Assembly (NCBI RefSeq): GCF_017654315.1
Contig: NZ_CP072203.1
Location: forward strand, 4,898,001-4,962,000
DNA length: 64,000 nt
Origin: Gordonia polyisoprenivorans
GTDB lineage: Bacteria; Actinomycetota; Actinomycetes; Mycobacteriales; Mycobacteriaceae
Direction of reading: 5' to 3'
This document shows, one piece after another, positions 52,263-62,563 of the stretch. The notes under the pieces are model-generated. The model was not told the origin of the DNA, did not search any database, and worked only from the letters and a program-made list of their open reading frames with translations. Both the position numbers and the translations under genes were made by a program. The number at the start of each line of letters is the position of its first letter. Position 1 is the first letter of the stretch.

Positions 52263-55200
52263 GTTGGAGTCATTCCCTTGTTCGCCATGTTCGCCACCCC
52301 GTTGCTCGAGGTCCCGTTGATCGCCGTGCCGTTGGTCGCAGTGCCGTTGGTCGCACTCCTGCCGGCACCTGCCGAATCACCCACGGCTACCAGCGAATTC
52401 GAGCGCAGCTCGCCGAGGACGTTCCCGAGCGCCTGCGGTCCGGAGACTGCGACGTCGGGGATCAGGCTCATGAGCGCGGTCGTCAGCGCCGAGTCGGCGT
52501 CCGGTAGCGCGCTCGCCATGGTATCGGTGATCGCCGACAGCACCGCGAAGGTCACCTCGGTGCCGTTGTGACTGGCCGCCACCGCATCCGGAGCGGCGTT
52601 CGCGGCCGCCGCGACGAGTTCGGGGATCGACAGCGAATGATATCCGTGGCCCGCCTCGTCGAGTGCGGCCCGCGCCTCGGTGTCGGTGGCGATGGAGATG
52701 TCGTCGACGAGGACCTGCGGGTTCTCGGCGACCTCCTCGAGCACCCGCAGATACCGTTGCGCATGCAGCTCAACCGAACTCCGGTTGTAGAGATCCTTGG
52801 CGTAGATCAGCTGACCCTTCATTGCATCGGAGTCCTTCGTGCCAGGTGTTGCGTGGGGATCGTCGGGGAACAGTGTCAATTGCAGATCGACCTTGGCCGG
52901 CACCAGTTGTTCGGACACCGGGGTGATGGTCAGATCGGCCAAATCCACTGTCGGGAAAGCGAAGTTCTGATAGGCGAACATCACCTGATAGATCGGGTGA
53001 TGGCTGGTCGCCGGCGCCGCCGCAACCGACGACACGATGGAGTCGAAGGGGACGTCGGCGTTGGCCATGTCCGACAGGTCGTCGTGCCGAACCCGCTGGA
53101 GTAGCTCGGCGAACTTCTCCTCCTCACGGATCTGGGTACGCAGGGCCAAGGTGTTGACGAACATCCCGATCACGCCGTCCAGCTCGGCCTGCTCGCGACC
53201 TGCGAAGGGCGTGCCGATGACGATGTCGCGTTGCGCCGTGAGGCGGCTGAGCAGCACCGCGAACGCCGCATGCATGACCATGAACAGGGTGGCATTGTTC
53301 TGGCGGGCAACGGCGTCGAGCCTGCCGACGAGTTCAGCGGGAACCTCGAAGACGATCTCGTCACCGGCGAACGTCGGTACACGCGGCCGCACCCGGTCGG
53401 TCGGCAACTCGAGCCTCGCCGGCGCACAGGCCAACCGTCCGGCCCAGTAGTCCAGCTGGCGCGCCGCCTCGGTCCGGCCGTCGGGACCCTGTGTGTCAAG
53501 CCAATCATGGTGCCACACAGCATAATCGGCGTACTGCACGGCGAGCGGTTCCCACGCCGGTGCGACACCGCTCACCCGCGCGGTGTACGCGGCCATGAAA
53601 TCGGTGGCCAGTGGCATCATCGACGCGCCGTCGGCGGCGATGTGGTGCACCACGAAGACCAGGATGTGGTCGTCGGGGGCGACCGCCAGCAGCGCCAGTC
53701 GCAGTGGCGGCCCGGCCGTGACGTCGAACCCCCGACCGGTGACCGTCGCGATCTCGGCATCGACATCATCGCGGACGTCGCGCACCGAGCGTTCGATGCG
53801 CGTCAGTGCGTCCTCGGGGTCGAGGACGAGTTGTACCGGCTCACCGTCGAGCATCGGATACATCGTCCGCAACGACTCGTGCCGGCTCACCAGGTCCGCG
53901 AAGGCGTCATCGACGCTCGCCCGGTCGAGTGCTCCGGACAATCGGAGCGCGATCGCCACGTTGTAAACCGGCGATGCGGGATCGGCGCGATTGACCAGCC
54001 ACATGCCGCGCTGGACGGCCGACAATGGCGCACTCGCGCCACGCTCGGCTGCGGCCAGCACCGGCCGGTGGTGTGGGGTGTCCATTCCGCGTACGTGCTG
54101 TGCGGCCTCGCGAACCGACGGCGCGTCGAACACCGCCGCCAGCGGGACCTTGATTCCGAGATCGGCGGACAATCGCGCGGCAACCTTGGTGGCGCTCAGC
54201 GAGTTTCCGCCGAGATCGAAAAACGACTCGGTGACGCTGACCTTCTCGACACCGAGGACCTCGGCGAAGACCGATCCGATGATCCGTTCGGTTTCGGTGC
54301 TCGGGCCGACGAACGGGGCGGTGGCCAGCACCGGTTCGGGCAGTGCACGACGGTCGACCTTGCCCGCCGAGTTGAGCGGCATCTGCTCTATCGGCATCCA
54401 GATCGTCGGCACCATGAATTCCGGCAGGTGCTCGGCGAGGTGGGCCGCGGCCGTATCGGGTGCCACGGTGTCGGGCGAATAGTAGGCGACCAGGTTCTGA
54501 CCGGCGGCCAACTCGATCACCGTTGCCGCAGCGTGCACGACACCCGGGACGTTGACCAGCGAGGCCTCGATTTCGCCGAGTTCGAGGCGCTGTCCGCGAA
54601 GCTTCACCTGGAAGTCGTTGCGCCCCAGGTAGTCGATGTCGCCCGAGGTGTTCCACCGCGCCAGGTCACCGGTGCGGTAAAGACGCGATCCCGGAGGTCC
54701 GAACGGATCCGCCACGAACCGTTCCGCCGTGAGCCTGCCCTGTGCGGCGTATCCACGGGCGAGCTGGACGCCACCAAGGTACAACTCGCCGGGGATACCC
54801 ACCGGGAGCGGCCGCAGCCGGCGATCGAGGATGAACGTGGTGGTGTTGGCGACGGGTCGCCCGATCGGGATCGCAGTATCGGTGGCGCCGACGTGATACT
54901 CGGTGACGTCGACCGCGGCCTCGGTGGGACCGTACAGGTTGTGCAATGCCAGGCCGGGCAGCGCGGACAGCACCGACCGCGCAGTCGGCGCCGCAAGGGC
55001 CTCCCCCGAGGTAAACATCAGTCGCAGCGAACTCAATTCGGCCATCCGGGTCGGCCCGGTCACGTCGGCGAACGTCGACATCATCGACGGCACGAAGTGC
55101 ACCGTGGTGACGCCCTCGGATTCGATCAGCGACGCCAGATACTCCGGGTCGCCATGACGTCCGGGTTCGGCGATGACCAGACTGGCACCGACCATGAACG

Positions 55201-58200
55201 GCCAGAACAGCTCCCACACCGACACGTCGAAGGTGATGGGCGTCTTCTGCAACACCACATCGGACGTGCTCAGCGGGTAATGCCGTTGCATCCATTCGAG
55301 CCGATTGACGATCGCTCGATGGGAGACGGTGACGCCCTTGGGTTTTCCGGTCGATCCGGAAGTGAAGATGGTGTAGGCGGCATGATCGGGCAATAGCGGC
55401 GCGATCAGCTCGTCGGTCGTCACCGGGGCGACGGCGTGTTCGATCGGCGCGGAAGCATCCACCCTGTGCACCCAGACGCGGTCGGCGAGGCCGGACACGA
55501 CGGGCGGGAGCGCACCGGGACCGACGAGCACTGAGCCGACGCCGGCCATCTCGACCATGTACTCGCCGCGGTCGAGCGGGGCGTCGGGATCGATCGGGAC
55601 GTACTGTCCACCGGCCGTGATCACCGCGTGTAGCGCGACCAACAGCTCGACCGACCTCGGGATGCACACGGCCACAGCCACGTCGGGGCCGACTCCGACA
55701 CCGATCAGCTCCCTGGCCAGGCTGTTGACGCGGTCGGCGAATTCGCGGTACGACACCCGCCGGCCGTCGTGGACGAGCGCCGTGGCGCGCCGCTCGGACG
55801 CCGAGGCCGCCAGCAGCAGGGGCCGGGTGATCTCCTCGGAGTATCCCCTCGACCAGCCCGCGACGACGTCCAATTCCGAATCCGGGAACCAGAACAAGTC
55901 GTCGAGCGGCCGGTCCTGCTCCTCATCGAGGGTCGCCGCCATGCGGTCCAGGATGTCGTGCAGGTAGTGGCTGAAGCGCTCGATCGTGCTGTGATCGAAG
56001 AGCTCTCGCGAGTAGGAGAACGACAACGAGATCTGCTCGGAGTGGTCGGCAACCGGACCGAACTCGATCACGTTCAGCGAGAGGTCGTACTTGGCGAACG
56101 GCGGGCGGGCGTCGATCAACCCCAGTCCCGACTCCGTATCAAGCCGGCCCACCACCTGATCGTGCTGCATGACCAGCTCCACCTGGAACAGCGGCGAGTG
56201 CGACCGGGATCGCCGGGCCCCCACCGCATTCACCACCTGTTCGAAGGGCACGTCGCCGTGACCGAGCGCCTGTGCGCGAGTGTGATGAGCCGAGGCGAGG
56301 AGGTCGGTGAGACCGTTGGCGGGCTGCACCCGGGTGCGCAGCACCACGGTGTTGACGAACATCCCGACGAGATCGGCCAATTCGGGTTCGTCACGACCGG
56401 CGATGGCGGTGCCGATGGCGATGTCCTCGCCACCGCTGAGCCGCGACAGCAGCACCGCGAGCGCCGAGTGGAAGACCGCGAACAAGGTGACGCCGTGATG
56501 CGCGGCGAGGGCATGCAGTCGCTCGACGGTTTGTGCGTCGAGCATCGTGTCGACGTAGCCGCCGGCGCCCGTGGGACGCGTGGGCCGCTGGCGGTCGGTC
56601 GGCAGCCCGATGAGTTCCGGCATGCCCTGGAGTTCCTTGCGCCAGAAGGCGATTTGACGACCCATCACCGAGTCGGCGTCAGCCTCCTCCCCCAGCACCG
56701 AACGCTGCCACACGGCGAAGTCGGCGAACTGCACCGGCAACGACGTCCACTCGGGGGCCTGCCCCTGGGCGCGGGCGGCGTACGCGGTCAACAGGTCGGT
56801 GATCAAGGGCCCGAGGGAGGCACCGTCGGCCGCGATGTGGTGTACGACGACGACCAGCACGTGCTCGACGATGCCGCCGGCCGTCTCTCCAGCGGCACTG
56901 TCCGCAGAGTCGGACACCGCGAGCAACCGAATTCGCAGCGGCCAGTCCTTGGTGACGTCGAAACCGGTCACCGACAGGTCTGCGATCCGGGCGTCGACTG
57001 CTGAAGCGTCGACCGCCTCCACACCGAAAACACCTGCAGCGGTGACGTCGTCGATCTCGCCGATGGACTGGAAGGTCTCGCCGTCGTCATCGGGGAACGT
57101 GGTCCGCAGCGGCTCGTGGCGGGACACGAGGTCACCGACGGCGGCGGCGAGGGCGTCCGCGTCGACGTTGCTGCCGAGCCGAACCGCACCCGGGATGTTG
57201 TAGGCCCCCGAAGCCGGATCGAGCCGATTGATGAACCAGAGACGTTGCTGGCTCAGCGACAACGGGATGCGCACCGGCCGCTCGACCTGCCCGGGGAGCG
57301 GGAGGGCAGCGGCGTCCTGCGTCGGCACCGCTGCGGCGACGATCTCGGCGAGCGTGGCCGCTTCGAACACGTCCGACAACGACACCGACAGCCGCGCCAC
57401 GCTCCGCAACCGAGAGACGATGCGGGCGGCGGTCAGCGAATCGGCGCCGAGCGCAAAGATGTTGTCGTGCATGCCGATGGGCGTCACGTCCAGGACGTCA
57501 CCGATCACCGAGGCGACGGCGATCTCCCGCGCGGTGGACGGTGCGATGAAGGCGACTCGCTCATCCCGGGCGAAGCGCGGCGTCGGCAGGGCGCGGCGAT
57601 CGAGCTTTCCGTTGGCGGTCATCGGTAGCTCGTCGATCAGCATCACGAGGTCGGGGACCATGTAGGTGGGCACTGCCGCCCGTACCGCATCGCGGATCGA
57701 GGACTCGTCGAGGCCCGCAGCGGGATCGACAACCGCGTACCCGATCAGTTTGGCGCCACCGGCATTTCGCGCGTCGAGGACCACGGCGGCCGCAGCGGTG
57801 ACGCCGCCGACAGAGCGCAGAGCGGTCTCGACCTCGCCGAGTTCCACACGGAACCCACGCAATTGCACCTGTGTGTCGGCCCGGCCCAGATACTGGACGT
57901 CGTCACCGACGCGGCGGCCGAGATCGCCCGACCGGTACATCCGACGGCCACTGCCGTCGGGGTCGGCGACGAATCGGCTTGCGGTGAGCGCCGCGCGATT
58001 GCGGTATCCCAGGGCCAATTGCTCACCGACCACGTAGATTTCACCGATCGCGCCCTCGGGAGTCGGTTGGAGACGGTTGTCGAGGATGCGCACACCCAAC
58101 GTGGACAACGGTTGTCCGATGAAGCTGCTGCTCTCGCCCCGCACCAACTCGGGATCGAGCGGACGGTAGGTCACGTGCACCGTGGTCTCGGTGATCCCGT

Positions 58201-60535
58201 ACATGTTGACCAGAGCGACGTCGTCACCGAAGGCGTCATACCAGCGCTCGACCTCGTCGAACCGGAGCTCCTCGCCGCCGAACACCATGTACCGCAACGA
58301 CAACGGGGTCGGTGTGCGTCGACGCGCCTCGGCCAGGACACCGAAAGCCGACGGCGTCAGCGAGGCAACCGTGACGTTCTCGCGCGCGAGCACCTCGAGG
58401 AACTCCGCAGGCGCACGCGCGACCTGGCGATCCACGATCACCGCACGCCCCCCGGTGAGGAGCGGACCGAAGATCTCCCAGACCGAGAAGTCGAACGCAT
58501 AGGAGTGGAACACCGACCACACATCGTCGGCACCGAACTCGAACTGCTCCAGCGCCGCGTCGAACAGTCGAATCACGTTGCGGTGGGTGATCTCGACACC
58601 TTTGGGCCGACCGGTCGACCCCGAGGTGTAGATGACGTAGGCGAGGGTGTCGTCGGGCACCACAGGCGGTGGCGGTGCGGCGTTACCCTCGGAGATCAAC
58701 TGCTCGACCGAGACCACCGGGAACGTTCCGCTCCAGTCCGGTCGTGAGGTTTCGTCGTCGACGATGACGCACGGAGCCGCGTCACCGACGATGAACGAGA
58801 GGCGATCGACGGGGTTGCCGGTGTCCAGCGGGAGGTATGCCGCGCCACCGGTGAGCACACCCATGATGGCCGCGACCAGCGTCGTGTGGCGTGCCGTGGC
58901 CACGCCCACCAGGTCGCCGGGCCCGACGCCGCGGGCTCGCAGGGCTGCAGCCACCGCGGCCGCTTGCGCCCCGAGTTCGCGATAGGTGACGGTGACGCCG
59001 CGCGCGTCGGTGAGTGCAGGTCGATCCGGATGGCGTTGCGCCACCTCGTCGAATCGGGAGACGATCGTCGCCGGCCCAGCGGCTACGTGGGCTGTGGGTT
59101 CGGGAAGGGCAGCCAGCATCGCCCGATCGGTGGGCGTCAGCATCTCGATGGCGCCGACCGGCCGATCGAGCGACTCCGGAGACAGGCAGTTCTCGAGGAA
59201 GTGCAGGAAGCGAGCGTGGTGGGCGTCGAGTTCGGCCTGGGTGTACAGGCCCGGATTGCCGTGGAGATCGACGACCAGCGGCGCTGAGGGCCCCGACTGA
59301 TACATGTTGATCAGCAGATCCTCGAGAATTCCCGACGTCAGGATCCGATAGTCGGACTCGGTGCCGTCGATGGCGACCGGCTCGTCGAAGAAGACCATGT
59401 TGATCGCCGGGCCGAAGGAGGTCGAACCGGCGTCGAGTCCGGCGTCGCGCCGGATGTCGTCGGACCGGTATCGCTGGTGGCGTAGTGCTCCGGTCAGCTC
59501 GAGCTGCGCGGTGGCGATGAGATCGCGGACGGACTTGCCCTGCGGATCGCGCAGCCGGATGGGCACGATGTTGGACACCATGCCGCCCGACCGCTTGATC
59601 TTCACGTTGGTGCGCCCGGTGATCGGCAGGCTCATCACGATGTCGTCGTTGGCCGTCACCCGCGACAGGTAGGCGCCGAACGCGGCGGTGAGCAGCACGG
59701 CAATCGAGCTGTTCAGCTCCGTGGCCAGGGCTTCCAGGCGGCGTTGCGACGCGGGCTCGAGCTCTTGGCTCGATACGACATTGGCGAACGAGAGAGGCGC
59801 CACCGCCGCCGACCGCGTCGAGAGCGTGACCCGCTCGGGGAGGTCGACGACCCGCTCGAGCCAGTGCGCACGATCGGTCTCGCGCCGACTACTGCTCTGG
59901 TAGCTCTGCTCGTACTCGACGATCTCGGCCATCGTGGCGAGCTGCTTGTCGTCGGGAACCCGACCGCGCCGGATCGCGTTGTACCGATCGATGGTCCGTC
60001 GTACCCCGGTGAGTGCGGCGTAACCGTCCAGAACGATGTGGTGGGCGCGGTTGTAGAAGAACGTTCGTTCGTCACCGACCTGCAGAATTGCGGCAATGAC
60101 GAATTGGTCGTTGAGCAGGTCGACGGGTCGCTGGTACTCCGCGCGCATCCACGCCAGGGCCGCACCCGCCGGGTCCGGTTCGGCACGGAAGTCGAGGATG
60201 TCGACCTGCTGATCGAAATCGAGGTCGACGAACTGCATCGGCACGCCGTCGACCTCGGCGAGGCGGGTGTAGGGCGACTCCAGGTGCTTGCCGACGTGGA
60301 TGGAGCACTCGGCGAGCAACTCGATGTCGAGACCGCCCGGAGGATGACGGATGTCAAGGTACTGGGCGATGTTGACCGAATAGTCCGATGCCAGCGACTC
60401 GGCGAACCACATGCCTCGCTGAGCCGCGGTGAGCGGCAGGTACTGCAGCGGGGTCTCCGCTGCGACCTGCGCTTTCGCGTGATGCTCGGCGATCGCCACC
60501 TGTACCGACACCTCTCGTTTCCGACCGTCATCCAT
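52259..60535 (-). CDS. NRPS 1, initiating synthetase C-A-T-C-A-T-C
   Basis: This 2,758-aa NRPS starts the assembly line. Approximate residues: C1 29-468 (HHIVLDG), A1 488-982 (Thr-like), T1 992-1062 (ALGADSL), C2 1082-1550 (HHIAADG), A2 1575-2065 (Ser code), T2 2072-2148 (GGNSL), C3 2162-2615 (HHIAADG), then a 140-residue tail. C1 resembles the N-terminal C domain of EntF: it starts [13 protein letters not shown] and later has HQRYRSDDI and [11 protein letters not shown]. This suggests that it accepts an acyl or aryl group rather than a peptide. The tail contains a fragment like the beginning of an A domain and then Asn-Gly-Thr repeats. The listed start is ATG at 60535, with no clear ribosome site; GTG at 60499 (codon 13), 11 nt after GAGAGG, is an alternative that leaves C1 intact. 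The gene is first in the operon, 309 nt after the exporter genes, and its stop overlaps the start of NRPS 2. Confidence 0.97.
52296..52355 (-). repeat. 15-bp tandem repeat encoding Asn-Gly-Thr units at the end of NRPS 1
   Basis: Copies at 52311-52325, 52326-52340 and 52341-52355 (the last two identical, GTGCCGTTGGTCGCA on the plus strand), plus a degenerate copy at 52296-52310. They encode a run of [15 protein letters not shown] and SSNGV, a flexible hydrophilic linker close to the C-terminus. Confidence 0.85.
52356..52690 (-). other. A-domain-like fragment in the C-terminal tail of NRPS 1
   Basis: After C3 the protein reads like the first 45 residues of an A domain ([15 protein letters not shown], then VTFAVLSAI in place of LTYAEL) and then loses resemblance, passing [10 protein letters not shown]. 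The region contains no A-domain core motif and cannot adenylate. It may be a remnant or a docking element for NRPS 2. Confidence 0.6.
54090..57290 (-). other. Module 2: C, A (Ser), T
   Basis: The pocket residues read D-V-W-H-F-S-L-V-D-K, identical to the known EntF serine code ([34 protein letters not shown]). The C domain has HHIAADG and the carrier has GGNSL. Boundaries are approximate. Confidence 0.88.
57350..60450 (-). other. Module 1: EntF-like C, A (Thr-like), T
   Basis: The A-domain pocket read against GrsA gives D-F-W-S-V-G-M-V-H-K, one of the forms of the threonine code ([11 protein letters not shown] and [11 protein letters not shown] are visible). The C domain is N-terminal and EntF-like with HHIVLDG. 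The carrier site reads LGADSL instead of the usual GGNSL/GGHSL. Boundaries are approximate. Confidence 0.85.
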
Positions 60536-60714
60536 CGGGCCGTGAGTCCCGACCTGAATTGCACCGACGATTCACATTTCCACGACACGGACTGAACCTC
60601 AAAACCAGCACTTGAGGGCCATTCCTGCGTCGCGCGGAAGAGTGAACCGTGGACGCAGTCCATTCTTTCAATCGCTGGCAATTAGGCACGACGTTACGCG
60701 ATAAATTGCGCTGG

Positions 60715-60728
60715 TCGGTGTACACCGA
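60715..60728. promoter_or_regulatory. 14-bp perfect palindrome, candidate operator
   Basis: TCGGTGTACACCGA reads identically on both strands and lies about 180 bp upstream of the NRPS 1 start. Perfect palindromes of this length in a promoter gap often bind dimeric regulators; no matching regulator gene is in the window. Confidence 0.45.
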
Positions 60729-60737
60729 ACGGAATCG

Positions 60738-60797
60738 GACATGTCGAGTCGTACCCGGCATGTCGTGGTACATTCGCAACCTCGAATTTGACATGTC
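60738..60797. promoter_or_regulatory. Cluster of three ACATGTC-type sites
   Basis: GACATGTC occurs at 60738-60745 and 60790-60797, and a one-mismatch copy GGCATGTC at 60757-60764. The first two sites are 19 bp apart, roughly two helical turns, and are each followed by TCG and a TAC, giving an imperfect direct repeat. This pattern suggests cooperative binding by a dimeric regulator (inference). Confidence 0.4.
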
Positions 60798-60844
60798 TCC
60801 TGTGACATTGCTGTTCACTTCACCGGCGAACTGTGGTTTTCCTG

Positions 60845-61687
60845 TCATCGGTCTCGCGCCGCCCGCCGATATCCCCGCAAAGCGGGAACAAGCGACAAAC
60901 CGATGATCACGACGACCCACACAGCCACCTTGACGAGATTCTCGGTGAGCGCGCCGCCCACAGCGAGTGCACGCATCGCCTCGATGGCGGGGGTCATGGG
61001 CTGATTGGCGACCACCGGCTGTAACCACGACGGGTAGGCGCTGACCGGGGAGAAGCCTGAATTGAAGAACATCAGCATGCTCGACGCCAGTCCCAGGTAC
61101 GGCACGATCGGGGCGCCTGGTCGAGCATTGACCGCCAACGCCAGCGTCATCATCGAGAACGCGGCGCCATAGGCCAGCGCGACCACGACCAGCCCGATCG
61201 CCGGGCCGACACCTTGCGTGAAGCGGAAGCCGATGAGAAAGCCGGCTCCGAGCAGGATCACGGTCGTGATCAGGATGCGGATCAGCTCGGCGCCGACGCG
61301 TGAGGTCAAGTCGGCCGCCCGGTTGATCGGGAGCACGTAGAGACGAGCGAGCAAGCCCGTGGCACGTTCATGGTTGAGCCTGGTTGCCGACGCGATCGAA
61401 CCGAACATGGCGCCGACCAGAATCACCAGCGGCACGGTGCCGTACGCGCTGTTCTGGCCGGTGGCCGACCCGATCGCATCGCCGAGGACGACCTTGAACA
61501 TCAACATGCTCAGGGCCGGGAAGATCAGCGATTGCAGCAGAGTCGGAAAGTCCCGCACGAAGACGACGACCTGCCGCCCGGTGAGCGGCACACTTTGCGA
61601 CCACCACGCGCGAATCGACCTCTCCTCGGGGACGTGGAGAGCAGGAGGGGCGAGATCGTCGAGACGCCGCGACGCTTCGGCGCTCAT
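60845..61687 (-). CDS. ABC-2 type permease (DrrC-like), second exporter membrane subunit
   Basis: This is a 280-aa integral membrane subunit of an ABC exporter. After a soluble N-terminus of about 35 residues there are roughly six hydrophobic segments, for example around PTLLQSLIFPALSMLMF, VPLVILVGAMFGSIAS, RILITTVILLGAGFLIG, GLVVVALAYGAAFSMM, YLGLASSMLMFFNSGFS and VKVAVWVVVIIGLSLV. The segment NSGFSPVSAYPSWLQPVVANQPMTPAIEAMRAL (given here only by its first and last residues, NSGFS to EAMRAL) is the loop typical of DrrB/DrrC-type ABC-2 proteins. I chose ATG 61687 because it overlaps the upstream permease stop as ATGA and begins MSAEASRR; the longer open frame back to 62092 is Arg/Pro-rich shadow sequence. 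It likely works with the other permease and the ATPase to export the product of the adjacent synthetases (inference from position). It is the last gene of the exporter group. Confidence 0.9.
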   Translation of the reverse strand: MSAEASRRLDDLAPPALHVPEERSIRAWWSQSVPLTGRQVVVFVRDFPTLLQSLIFPALSMLMFKVVLGDAIGSATGQNSAYGTVPLVILVGAMFGSIASATRLNHERATGLLARLYVLPINRAADLTSRVGAELIRILITTVILLGAGFLIGFRFTQGVGPAIGLVVVALAYGAAFSMMTLALAVNARPGAPIVPYLGLASSMLMFFNSGFSPVSAYPSWLQPVVANQPMTPAIEAMRALAVGGALTENLVKVAVWVVVIIGLSLVPALRGYRRAARDR

Positions 61688-62544
61688 CCGCGGGACTTTC
61701 GGGCACCGAGGTACAACAACACCACGGCTGCGATGAGCAGGCCGACACACCACCCCAGCGAGGGCCGCACGAGCTCCCACGTCGCGGTTCCCGCGTCGAG
61801 GCCGCGCATCGAGTCGGCGAACTGCGAGATCGGCTGGTTGCGCACGAACGGCTGGATCCACTCGGGGAACTGGGTCAAGGGCACAAATCCGGTCGACAGC
61901 ATTCCCAGGATGAGGGTGGGCAGCGTCATCGCCTGACTGGTCGCCTCCGGCGTGCCCGCCAAGAGGCCGATTCCATCGGCCAGCAGGGAAAACAGAACAC
62001 CGATGGTCGCTGCCAAGGCGAAGAGCCCAACGGTGCCCACTACGCCCCCGTCCGCTCTCCACCCGATGATCAGGCACGCGACAGCCGCACACAGCAGGGA
62101 CACCGCCAGCAGAACGAGGTTCGTGGCGGTCCGCGCAAGCATGGGTATCGCGGCCGACATGGGCAGAACCCGGAACCGGGTGTTGATACCCTCGGCGCCG
62201 TCATTGGCGGCCCGCATGGCCGCGGACGACGCGGCGAAGCCCACCGACTGCAGAACGATGATCGGCATGAGGAACTGGCCGTAATTCATTCCGGGCGCCT
62301 CGTTCATGATGCTGCGAAGAGGCAGATAAAAGCAGACCGCCAGGAACGCCGGCGAGATGAAGGCAAAGATCAGCTCACCGTTGCGGAAGACCTTCGAGGT
62401 GCCCCGGCAGGTCAGTGCCCACCACTGCTGCAGCGACCGTGGGTGAGGGTCGAGCCTCACACCGGCACCGCCCGGCGGGGTCACCTCCGGCGACGCTGAA
62501 ATGCCCCCTGAGACCAGGACCGGCACCTCGGAACCTGTACTCAT
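61684..62544 (-). CDS. ABC-2 type permease (DrrB-like), first exporter membrane subunit
   Basis: This 286-aa membrane subunit of an ABC-2 exporter has a soluble N-terminus of about 50 residues followed by about six hydrophobic segments (around FAFISPAFLAVCFYLPL, FLMPIIVLQSVGFAASS, LVLLAVSLLCAAVACLII, GLFALAATIGVLFSLL, TLILGMLSTGFVPL and VGLLIAAVVLLYLG). STGFVPLTQFPEWIQPF and the following NQPISQFADSMRGL are the conserved loop of this family. The start at ATG 62544 is preferred over the ATG at 62589: it follows TAGGAAC by about 9 nt and leaves a 19-nt gap after the ATPase stop, whereas the longer form overlaps the ATPase. The downstream permease begins within its stop codon. Likely partner of the ATPase just upstream. 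Confidence 0.9.
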   Translation of the reverse strand: MSTGSEVPVLVSGGISASPEVTPPGGAGVRLDPHPRSLQQWWALTCRGTSKVFRNGELIFAFISPAFLAVCFYLPLRSIMNEAPGMNYGQFLMPIIVLQSVGFAASSAAMRAANDGAEGINTRFRVLPMSAAIPMLARTATNLVLLAVSLLCAAVACLIIGWRADGGVVGTVGLFALAATIGVLFSLLADGIGLLAGTPEATSQAMTLPTLILGMLSTGFVPLTQFPEWIQPFVRNQPISQFADSMRGLDAGTATWELVRPSLGWCVGLLIAAVVLLYLGARKSRG

Positions 62545-62563
62545 TGCGCAGTTCCTACCCGGC

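Larger units (their letters stand above)
60536..60844. promoter_or_regulatory. Intergenic region upstream of the NRPS operon
   Basis: This is the only gap of more than 300 nt between genes. It is less GC-rich than the coding DNA and holds a 14-bp palindrome (60715-60728), three ACATGTC-type sites (60738-60797), a GCAATT/AATTGC inverted pair (60678-60683 and 60704-60709) and a direct CGCTGG pair. I see no convincing small gene or RNA gene and no hairpin followed by a T-run. By position it should carry the NRPS promoter, but I cannot place -35 and -10 boxes with confidence. Confidence 0.6.

Noticed and set aside
52296..52355. CRISPR-like array
   Set aside because: The units are contiguous 15-bp in-frame codon repeats without spacers.
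60680..60702. Possible iron box (IdeR/DmdR type) beginning TTAGGC
   Set aside because: Only the first half resembles the 19-bp consensus; the symmetric half is missing. There is no sequence support for iron control.
60874..60886. CCCGC-AAA-GCGGG hairpin as a terminator of the exporter genes
   Set aside because: It lies inside the end of the second permease gene and no T-run follows in the direction of transcription.
61688..62092. N-terminal extension of the second permease to 62092
   Set aside because: The extra 135 residues are Arg/Gly/Pro-rich shadow sequence overlapping the first permease. The ATG at 61687 begins a normal ABC-2 protein and forms an ATGA overlap.
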